Positions 56,590 through 64,000 of a DNA stretch of 64,000 nt are shown here, piece after piece; position 1 is the first letter of the stretch; every line of letters begins with the position of its first letter. Below the pieces are notes generated by a model, which worked only from the letters and a program-made list of their open reading frames with translations, was not told the DNA's origin and searched no databases. Location: contig OZ018326.1 in the NCBI GenBank assembly GCA_963969495.1, forward strand, positions 152,520,306 through 152,584,305, in the 5' to 3' direction. The translations under genes and the position numbers were made by a program. The DNA is from Ceratothoa steindachneri. Taxonomy: Eukaryota; Arthropoda; Malacostraca; Isopoda; Cymothoidae.

Positions 56590-59338
56590 GTCGCCTCAAC
56601 GTGACACAATTAAACATACGCAGTTGGCACGGTATTCGCCATACGGTTGCCAACTAAGTGCTAAACACATAAAGACCTGACATAGTACTCCTGAACTTAA
56701 CCAGCCTACTTCCTCCCAACAACAGACTCCGCATCGCAGGCTACCACACTTACCTATCTCCATAGGCACGGCACCTAGGATCAGCGATTCTAGTTTAGCG
56801 CTCCATACACCACTCCTTCATCAAAACACAAGACGACTCCTTTCTAGCCTGCAAGATAGAGACAAGCTCAGGCCCCATTCTAGTGGTCACACACTACAGA
56901 CCACCACGCCTACAATTAAACATAGAAGTCCCACTATGGGCCCTATCTAACCATAACCTCCCTATCTTCTTCGTGGGGGACCTCAACGCTTTTCACCCGA
57001 CACTCCTTTCCAACAACACGAATGATGCGGGAAGATACCTGGCCGGTGCCCTGCTGCGTTATCGCTGCGAGCACATCGGCCCTACCTTCCCCACATTCTT
57101 CGGTCCTCGCGGAGGTACCACGTCCGCGGACATTGTCTTCCGCAACGACCACGCCACACGCTTCCACACACACACACATATCACCGGGTCCCCACGTACT
57201 CTCTGACCACATACCGATATGCCTCATCATATCCACATCTCCCATATTCATACCTACACCACCTCTCTTCGATTACAAAAACACAAACTGGGAAGAGTTC
57301 AGGAGGCATATAACAGAAAACACGCCACAAAACCTCGACCTGGAGTACACCAATCCAGACCTGTTAGATGAGCACTGGTGCTCAATCTTAAACACTATAA
57401 CCACAGCACGCAACCTACACTCACCACAAAAAAAATTACACTTGCATAAAACATTTCAGATTTTCCATACACACTCAGAGACTCGTCACACAGTACAACA
57501 ATCACTACACTAGAGGCCCACGACAACACAACATAAATCACTTACGTGCCCGCATCCTACAGTGCGTGCAGCTAGATAGGAACCGGCAGTGGCAAGAAGT
57601 CATCTGCATCGCGGACGACACCCGTTGCACGGACCCTTCCTTCATCTGGCGGCACGTAAAAAGGATGTTAGGCACTGATTCTATGCAAACCCATCACACT
57701 CCAAGTAAACAAGCAAACACTCACAGACACTAACGTCATCCTCGACGCATTTAGGTCCCACTGGGACACAGTACACACACACAACCCACCCAAACCACAC
57801 GCGCGGGAGCACTTCCAGGATGTCCAGGAGTGGTGTCGGGCCCACGCTCACGAGCTAAGGCCTGCCCCCCTGATACGAATGGAGCTGCTCAACTACACAT
57901 CCACATTAACCCCTCCAATCACCTTCGATGAAACAAAACACTACATTCAAACAACACCAAAACGCGCCCTGGTCCCTCCGGGCTACCAGCCACACTTATA
58001 CACAACCTCCCCGCAAATATATACCCCACACTTACACACCTATTCAACGCCTCACCAGCCTCAGGCCACTTCCCTAAAATATTCAAAGTCTCTCAAAACA
58101 TACTCCTACACAAACCGAACATAGACCCAAAACACCCTAACAACTACAGGCCTATTGCTCTATTAGAGCACATAGGCCAAATACTCGAACGGATGGTCAA
58201 CCGCCGCCTACGGCAGTAACTGGAAGAGAAGGACTGGTTCTCGCCCACCAATATGGGTTTAGGAGAGGCCGGTCCACTCAGGCGGCCGTGACTATCATTC
58301 ACGACAGAATACAAAAAAAAACGCCAGGTACATCAGAAGACTCTCTCCATCAGCAAGGAAGTGGAGAAGCCCTTCGATAAAGTGTGGCACAAGGGACTCC
58401 GTTGGAAACTCGCCAACAATACGGAGTTACCTCTCTGCACCAGAAGGCTCCTCTCGCACTACCTCACTGAACGGAGTTGACACTTAAAATACAACAATAC
58501 CTTTTCACGACCCTTTATACCACGCTCAGGCGTTCCCCAAGGAAGCGTACTGGCACCCACACTATATATTATGTTCACAAACGACACCCCACGCCCACCT
58601 GAAAACTGCTGTCACACATACACAGTGGCCTACGCCGATGACGAGATCATTCTCGTCAGCCACCGAGGTCCAGAAGAAATCGCGCTCTACGCACAAGCAA
58701 TACTAGACGATAAGACAGATTACGAGGATAAATGGCTGATTGCTACGAATCTTCAGAAGACACAGATGACACTCTACGGCGCTAGAGATCACTTCATGCA
58801 CAACCTACAAATCTTCTCACACACACCAGACATGAACCACCTAAACCCAACAAGGCTCGAATACATTCAATGTACAAAAATCCTTGGGGTAACTTTCGAC
58901 AAGACCCTCAGGTTCAATATACACCAAAACATAACACAAGCAAGAGCCTCACGAACAAACACATCACTGTACAGATTCTAATCTGCGAGCAAAAGACTAA
59001 AGCTACACCTCTACAAAGCACTCGTGCGACCTATTCTCATGTACGCCCCACTTTCACTCGTAGCCGCGAGTGACACTTGGAAGCGGAAGGCTCAGCGCAT
59101 TCAGAACTCTGCTCTGAAGCGCGCTTGCCGCTCTCCTTTGTACTGGAGAATGGCCGCACTACACGACAACAACAAATTAGTACCCCTCAACACATACGCT
59201 CACACCAGACTGACAAAACAACTCGGGAAACTCGCCAGAGACCCATTATACACTGCACTGCATGTAAGAAGGTATGCGATGGCACCGCGATACCCCGCGG
59301 CCCATGACCACCCACTACCCATACCGTTCTTCGCATAA
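56590..59338 (+). pseudogene. LINE-B copy 2 ORF2 (endonuclease + RT), broken
   Basis: Endonuclease traces from QLNIRSWHGIRHTV (about 56607), then the open frame 56883-57206 with VTHYRPPRLQLNIEVPLWAL, FFVGDLNAFHP (GDLNA intact) and TTSADIVFRND. A shift brings VLSDHIPICLIIS (57200 on). RT: MELLNYTSTLTPPIT, the NYRPIALLEHIGQILERM region (about 58140), KEVEKPFDKVWHKGLRWKL (about 58355; Ala of KAFD is Pro), SGVPQGSVLAPTLYIMF and AYADDEIILVS (58571-58981, YADD intact). The thumb and end (59024-59338) read RKAQRIQNSALKRACRSP and PIPFFA. About eight breaks. Confidence 0.88.
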
Positions 59339-59551
59339 CCAAAAGGCATCATGAATAACGCGTTTCCGACTAAGCAGACAGCCTTGCCCTCCTGACCTGC
59401 CTCCAACCGTCGTCCAGTCATATAAAGCCACGAGACCAACGGATCCACACTAACACCACGCATCGGTGTATAGCCACCGACCTATCAACTCTTGCTATCT
59501 TTTCTTAAGTGATTTCCGCAACCTTCCTTTATGACTACCTGATCGCCTACA
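59339..59551 (+). other. LINE-B copy 2 3' UTR
   Basis: Aligns with 31058-31315 reversed through 'gactacctgatcgcc'. The last ~35 bases seen in copy 1 are absent, replaced by PLE sequence. Confidence 0.7.
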
Positions 59552-59553
59552 CA

Positions 59554-59777
59554 TATTGAAGGGCTGACATTTTACTATTTTGTTTATTTGCTTTCGTATT
59601 ACAGGATTAAAAGAAAATTGACCCTCAGATAGATTTAAATTATGAACTGACGATATCAAGCTCGATTCTACGATTCTTCTCTTAACATAGTTAGCCGTTT
59701 TAAATACCATTTTACTTCCATTGAAATCGATCGAATGATTCAAGTCTCTAACATGGCAAAATATTCCACTGCTTTGG
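59554..59777 (-). pseudogene. PLE endonuclease C-terminal fragment, left arm
   Basis: From FCHVRDLNHSIDFNGSKMVF through NYVKRRIVESSLISSVHNLN to the end region QFSFNPVIRKQINKIVKC. The GIY-YIG core itself is missing; the conserved Glu in RRIVESS is present. Nearly identical to the C-terminal part at 8257-8709. Confidence 0.8.
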
Positions 59778-59781
59778 GCAG

Positions 59782-60034
59782 CCAAAGCAGTGGAATATTT
59801 TCCCATGTTAGAGACTTGAATCATTCGATCGATTTCAATGGAAGTAAAATGGTATTTAAAACGGCTAACTATGTTAAGAGAAGAATCGTAGAATCGAGCT
59901 TGATATCGTCAGTTCATAATTTAAATCTATCTGAGGGTCAATTTTCTTTTAATCCTGTAATACGAAAGCAAATAAACAAAATAGTAAAATGTCAGCCCTT
60001 CAATATGTTTAGGCCTAACCCCCCTCCTGATTAG
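59782..60034 (+). pseudogene. PLE endonuclease C-terminal fragment, right arm
   Basis: Mirror of the left arm: FSHVRDLNHSIDFNGSKMVF, RRIVESSLISS and the end FNMFRPNPPPD with stop at 60034. First Cys of the His/Cys block is Ser here. No GIY-YIG core. Confidence 0.8.
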
Positions 60035-60233
60035 CCACAAGTAGGGGATTGGGGGAAAAAAGAGGGGATCTTTCACGACCTGACCCCGTGTTATGTTTGT
60101 AAGCACTTTTCTAATATTTTCTATCCAGTGTCAGTTGAAAAAGGGTGTGAGATACACCGAAACTGTTCTGAATTAAATTGTCTTCGGAGAATGTGGTTTA
60201 ATTCCTCATCTTTTCTTGCGATATTACATTAAT

Positions 60234-60237
<4 letters not shown>

Positions 60238-60292
<55 letters not shown>
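60238..60292. repeat. (TA)n microsatellite
   Basis: About 27 TA units joining the PLE right arm to a truncated CR1-like RT. Confidence 0.97.
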
Positions 60293-60294
<2 letters not shown>

Positions 60295-60547
60295 CTCGGC
60301 TAACCCATGACACAGCTAGCCAATTCAGAACTTTACCACATATCCCATGCATTTTTAATTTGTGAACTAGTCTCCTATGTGGAACCTTATTAAAAGCTTT
60401 GCTAAAATCTAAGTAAATTACATCAACATTCTCTCCCTTATCTAATTGTTTAGTAACATAATCCATAAAATCCATTAAATTTGTTAAACACGATCTACTC
60501 GCACCTCTTCTAAACCCATGCTTAGCATCATTTATTAACCTACCATT
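60293..60547 (-). pseudogene. CR1-like RT fragment, left of hAT 2
   Basis: In reverse complement: ENGRLINDAKHGFRRGASRS, CLTNLMDFMDYVTKQLDKGE, NVDVIYLDFSKAFNKVPHRR and KMHGICGKVLNWL. The first catalytic Asp (YLDF) is present; AFDKV has become AFNKV. The frame is cut by (TA)n at 60292. It continues the fragment at 62910-63060. Confidence 0.82.
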
Positions 60548-60664
60548 CTCTAGATCAGAGGTCGGCGAACTGGGGTAAATTACCCCAACTGGGGTATAAA
60601 ATGAAGATATCCGGAGTAATAAAGGCTCCTAAATAAAAATGCACAAAAATTAAATTATTATTAA

Positions 60665-61360
60665 AAAAGAGGAGCAGCTTCACCACTCCTTACAGAAGGA
60701 GCTTGCGCTTCGCTGGCAGACTTTCGGTATGTGTCCTACGGCCTATCATTATTCTTTTTTTTCCCCCATCTATATTTGCTCCAATAATTTTGATAAATTT
60801 TCTGAACTTTACCATTTTTAATGCTTTTCGTTTTAAAAAATTCAGAAAAATTCAATACTTATATTTATTTCTGAACTTCACCATTTTATCCATAACCCTA
60901 TATTCTAAAACGAGATTTTTGAAGGTTTGAATAAGATTTTTTCCTTTAGTTCGGTTGTCATTTAAATTTTTTAGCAAAGTTATTTCTAATAATTCCTTTA
61001 TAATATAAAAAAATAAAATGGTGAAGTTCAGAAATAAATATAGGGGGATCGAATTTTTCTGAATTTTTTAAAACAAAAAGAATTACAAATGGTGAAGTTC
61101 AGAAAATTTATTAAAATTTTGGCACGGAAATTATTAGAGCAAATATAGATGGGGGAAAAAAAGAGAATCATGATAGGCCGTAGGACACAGACCGAAAGTC
61201 TGCCAGCGAAGCGCAAGCTCCTTCTGTAAGGAGGAGAGGCGAAGTTGCTCTTCTTGTTTTTTTCTATTATAAAGGAATGAATAGAAATAACTTTGATACA
61301 AGAAAAAATCTTATTCAAACCTTCAAAAAATCTCGTTCTTAAAATACAGGGTTATGGAGG
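60665..61360. repeat. Rearranged inverted-repeat cluster inside hAT 2
   Basis: Segment S1 (about 60665-60880, with 'ggagcttgcgcttcgctggc') is inverted at about 61018-61262. Segment S2 (about 60880-61018, with 'gagatttttgaaggtttg') is inverted at about 61262-61360. The order is S1-S2-S1'-S2', not the S1-S2-S2'-S1' of a simple hairpin. No coding signal. Confidence 0.65.
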
Positions 61361-61499
61361 ATAAGCGAGACAAATTATGAAAGTTATATTTTTTCTATCA
61401 AATAATTTTCAGTTTCTTGATAAAAATAAAACACAATTCGTGGCGACAATTTCTTAAATTGGAAATAATGTACAATGGGCAAGGATTCCAGCGGATGAC

Positions 61500-62440
61500 A
61501 ACACCCACCACGAGTGTCAAGATGTCATGTGTGGCCAAAAACAAGCCATGAGAGTGAATTCAGTGCCCTTGTTTGCAAAATCTTACCAGACAATGCGAGT
61601 GCACAAGTGATTTATTCAATAAAAAAGAGCAAACAGTTTGCTATTCAACTTGATGAGATATGTACATATTTCAGAAGCAATACGCAGGTGATGATACTAC
61701 GCCTTCGCTACAAAGGTTCTAATGCAATTGAAGAGGAAATCTTGTTTTGTTCTCCCCTCAAGTTGAGAGCTCATGGCATTGACGTATTCAACAAGGTTAA
61801 TGAATACCTAAAATTACCAAGTGTTAACTTAAAGTGAGAAAACTGCATTGCAATTTTCTTTAGATGGAGGTCTAGCCATATTGGGTCATATCAGTTTCTT
61901 TTGGACAAAGAAGAGAATCCAAAAATTAAAGTGACCTACTGTTTGATCCATCGTCAGGCACCTGTTATTAAGCATCTGGAACCTGCACTGAAAGCTACCA
62001 TGGCCGATGTTATCAAGGTTGGCAATGTTTTATAAGGATCTGCACTAAACACACGGCTTTTCGTGAATTAGGTGAGGATGGAGAGGCGGAATATTCACTC
62101 CTACTTTATCACACAGAAGTGAAGTAGTTTCACGTGGAAATGTTTTGAATCGAGGTTGGGCTCTCAAAAGTGAACATGAAATTTTTATAGTTGATCCAAA
62201 GTATGTCCTCGCAGCAGATAAGTTAGCAAACTCGTCTTGGATTGCACAGATTTCATATTTAGCTGATATTTTTGTTTATGTGAATAGATTTAAAAAAAAA
62301 ACAATTGCAGAGGAAAAAATCCTGTTATTGTAGCCAAAGAAATTATTTCATCGTTTGGATCAAAGTTTCTCTATTATACCAACAATGAAGCAGGCATTCA
62401 ATTTCAGAACAGCGCGGTTTGTCCTTTTTTTCTACATATT
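61500..62440 (+). pseudogene. hAT (ZBED5-like) transposase remnant
   Basis: 61514-61837 is open: LVCKILPDNASAQVIYSIKK, SKQFAIQLDE, then NAIEEEILFCSPLK and GIDVFNKVNEYL. After breaks come VTYCLIHRQAPVIKHLEPAL, KATMADVIKVGN, LLYHTEVK, NRGWALKSEHEIF and LANSSWIAQISYLADIF (62145-62333). These match the ZBED5/FAM200-type hAT transposase order from the catalytic region onward. The BED finger and the C-terminal dimerisation block are not seen. At least five stops or shifts; inactive. Confidence 0.82.
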
Positions 62441-62909
62441 TTCCCAACAAAAGATTTTCCAATCTCATTAACTTAAAAAAAGAAGAACAGAAATAGGCTA
62501 TTTGAAATAAAAAAATTAGCCGTAATTTTGATCTTGTATAAGAAATGAAACCATTTCTCCAACCCCTGAAGTGAAAAAGTTTTCAAAAAAATCTTTAGTT
62601 CCCAAATGAGATTATTATTAAATGTCTGCTACTATTTTCTTATTGCTTGCATTTATTTTATTTTTCTTTTAATTATATTGGAAATTCTGTGTGTAATTTT
62701 TAAAGATGCTTTATCGTGCATGATGCACAATTTTCATCTTGCATGACTGAATTCTCTCTAGGAATGGATTCAATAAACTTTTTTGGAATTTCAATGGTTT
62801 TTGTGTTTCTCAGATTTTGTGGACTTTCATGTGCCGGAGGTAATTTCGCTGTACAAAAGAAGTGTTATGGGGTAATACCCACAAAAGTTCCCCGACCTCT
62901 GCTCTAGAT

Positions 62910-63060
62910 GGTCAAAAATCCCCTTCTTAACTATCTTCTCAAGATTTTACAAACTATAGAACTTAAGCTTACCAGCCTAAAGTTATTCGTGTCCTCTTTA
63001 CTCCCCTTTTAAAAAAAATGGCACTACATTCGCTAATTTCCAATAATTGGGGGGTTAATT
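62910..63060 (-). pseudogene. CR1-like RT fragment, right of hAT 2
   Basis: In reverse complement: WKLANVVPFF, a damaged stretch where NYRPVSLTS is expected, then NLEKIVKKGIFDHLE. It is the N-terminal RT block preceding ENGRLINDAKHG at 60547, split by hAT 2. Confidence 0.65.
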
Positions 63061-63167
63061 GGAGTACATGCGGCATAGGTCCTAAGTCCTAAATAATATA
63101 AAGCCTCTGCCTCCTAACTGCTTGCATGCTACTACCTTCACGTGGTCGGCCTGTTGTTTTACTGAAT

Positions 63168-63290
63168 GCATGTAAGTGACCGAGTGGCTGACGGTATAAT
63201 CAGACCACAATCCCTGATGCCTTGTAGGGTATGCCTCTTTTAGCAAAGGCTAGGAGAAGGAAAACTCTGAATTCAAACCCCCTGCTGGCT
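63168..63290 (+). repeat. Possible tRNA-derived SINE
   Basis: TGACCGAGTGGCTGACGG resembles the A box of tRNA-Ser/Leu. About 85 nt later GAATTCAAACCCC is a weak B-box candidate. The spacing is long, so this is tentative. Confidence 0.3.
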
Positions 63291-63420
63291 TGTAGGGTGT
63301 GCCTCCTCAGGCAAAGGCTAGGAGAAGGAAAACTCCGATATAAAACCATGCCAGTTTGGGTAGAAGGGACTCTTTAGCCCTGGTAGGCAACTCTTTTAGG
63401 AGAAGGACACTCCAAAATCA
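63222..63420 (+). repeat. Short tandem duplication, ~75-bp unit
   Basis: Two copies of 'cttgtagggt-tgcctc-ggcaaaggctaggagaaggaaaactc' (about 63222-63285 and 63291-63350) and a third partial copy ('ggtaggcaactcttttaggagaaggacactcc') to about 63412. Confidence 0.65.
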
Positions 63421-64000
63421 AACCATTGTTCCCTCACTGTTGGACGGTTCCATAGTCTTTGTACCAAGTCCTTCCACAGTCCTAGGTTTGGGTTCCCTAC
63501 TTGATGGTACAGTCGAGTGTCTGACTTTCCTTTCTTATCGTTTACCTGATTTTTTCAAAAGGTGTGTAGGGCAGGCTGATTAGATGAGCAAGGTTGCTCG
63601 GTGTTTTTTTCAGGTCGATGCCTTTGTTCTATTCTTAATCTTTATCTATTAATCTTTTTTTTTATTTATTTATTTTCAAAATCCATTCCACCTGTCCTCC
63701 CTCAGTCTTGTGGCGATTCTGGGGATATTTTGCCTTTCATGGTGTGCCGGCTCCGCCATGTTGACCAGTTTTTCCGGTTCTTTTAGAGTTGCTTATGGAC
63801 TTTTTTGCTTCTCAATCCTTTGTACATATTGTTGTTGTTGACTATATTTACTTTATTGTTGGTTTCACCTTTGTTGCTTTATTAAATATTTTTGTTTTAA
63901 ACCTTTTACTGGTGCTTTTGTTTCTGATTATTTCTGGAGATGTTAGTTGAACCCTGGACCTGCTACTCATTTTCATAAGAAGAAATGCAGTGTCCTCTAT
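63421..64000. other. Unassigned, T-rich
   Basis: No gene recognised; T-rich, with open frames of 61-75 residues lacking any motif. Confidence 0.4.

Larger units (their letters stand above)
55231..59551 (+). mobile_element. LINE-B copy 2, 5'-truncated at a LINE-A junction
   Basis: Collinear with LINE-B copy 1 from the second knuckle of ORF1 to the 3' UTR, on the opposite strand. It has many more substitutions, stops and frameshifts than copy 1, so it is older. The 3' end is bounded by the PLE hairpin at 59552. Confidence 0.85.
59552..60236. mobile_element. Penelope-like element hairpin 2, unequal arms
   Basis: Inverted PLE copies centred at 59779-59780 (stem 'ccactgctttgg', 4-nt loop). The left arm is about 225 bp (59552-59777). 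The right arm continues about 230 bp further to 60236, through the same 3' UTR as the first hairpin (AATGTGGTTTAATTCCTCAT), and ends at (TA)n. The centre falls inside the endonuclease, so both arms start later in the gene than those of hairpin 1. Confidence 0.85.
60556..62901 (+). mobile_element. hAT transposon 2 with perfect 8-bp target duplication
   Basis: CTCTAGAT flanks both ends (60548-60555 and 62902-62909). Terminal inverted repeats CAGAGGTCGGCGAACT and CAGAGGTCGGGGAACT match at 15 of 16. The CR1-like RT reads continuously across the site when the element is taken out (IFDHLE / NGRLIND). Length 2346 bp. It holds a decayed transposase and an inverted-repeat cluster. Confidence 0.92.

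Overview
This window is eukaryotic DNA from an animal, most likely an arthropod with a large repeat-rich genome; a decapod-like crustacean is my best guess. No host gene is recognisable. Almost every coding trace belongs to a transposable element: several LINE lineages, two Gypsy-type LTR elements, Penelope-like elements (PLE), a Tc1 transposon, two hAT transposons, and tRNA- and 5S-derived short repeats. Long pure (TA)n arrays recur. There are no bacterial-style operons, and most reading frames carry stops or frameshifts. The organism call is inference from element types. LINE clade names are approximate because no tree could be run.

Layout. 1-7.8 kb: two tandem copies of one LINE family (called LINE-A), the second with 5' UTR, ORF1, ORF2 and 3' UTR. 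7.9-10.2 kb: a (TA)n / PLE hairpin / (TA)n / Tc1 / (TA)n composite. 10.3-13.9 kb: a LINE-A relative on the minus strand. 15.2 kb: a tRNA-derived SINE. 15.6-18.4 kb: an RTE-like LINE (minus). 18.9-22.9 kb: a CR1/L2-like LINE whose ORF1 has an SGNH esterase (plus). 23.2-26.8 kb: two very decayed LINE RTs and a 5S-like remnant.

27.1-36.7 kb: a Gypsy element on the minus strand. Its left LTR is swollen by (TA)n arrays and palindromes. Its right LTR was split by a full-length 5.4 kb LINE (LINE-B), with a 12-bp target duplication. 36.7-41.2 kb: mostly unassigned. 41.2-46.1 kb: an L2-like fragment, then a third LINE type (LINE-D) whose endonuclease is interrupted by a CR1-like insertion with a 7-bp duplication. 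46.6-52.3 kb: a CR1-like element (minus) split by a second Gypsy element that has lost RT, RNase H and most of integrase, and by a hAT element with 8-bp duplications. 52.7-59.5 kb: LINE-A ORF1, then an open frame joining LINE-A and LINE-B ORF1 parts, then LINE-B ORF2. 59.55-60.3 kb: a second PLE hairpin and (TA)n. 60.3-63.06 kb: a CR1-like RT split by a hAT element with a perfect 8-bp duplication. 63.1-64 kb: short repeats.

The main biology is nested transposition. The most interesting signals are an arm-swapping stem-loop in LINE-A 3' UTRs, a 5' UTR shared by two LINE families, the A/B chimeric ORF1, a LINE ORF2 with no AUG near its start that overlaps ORF1, and repeated PLE hairpins bounded by (TA)n.
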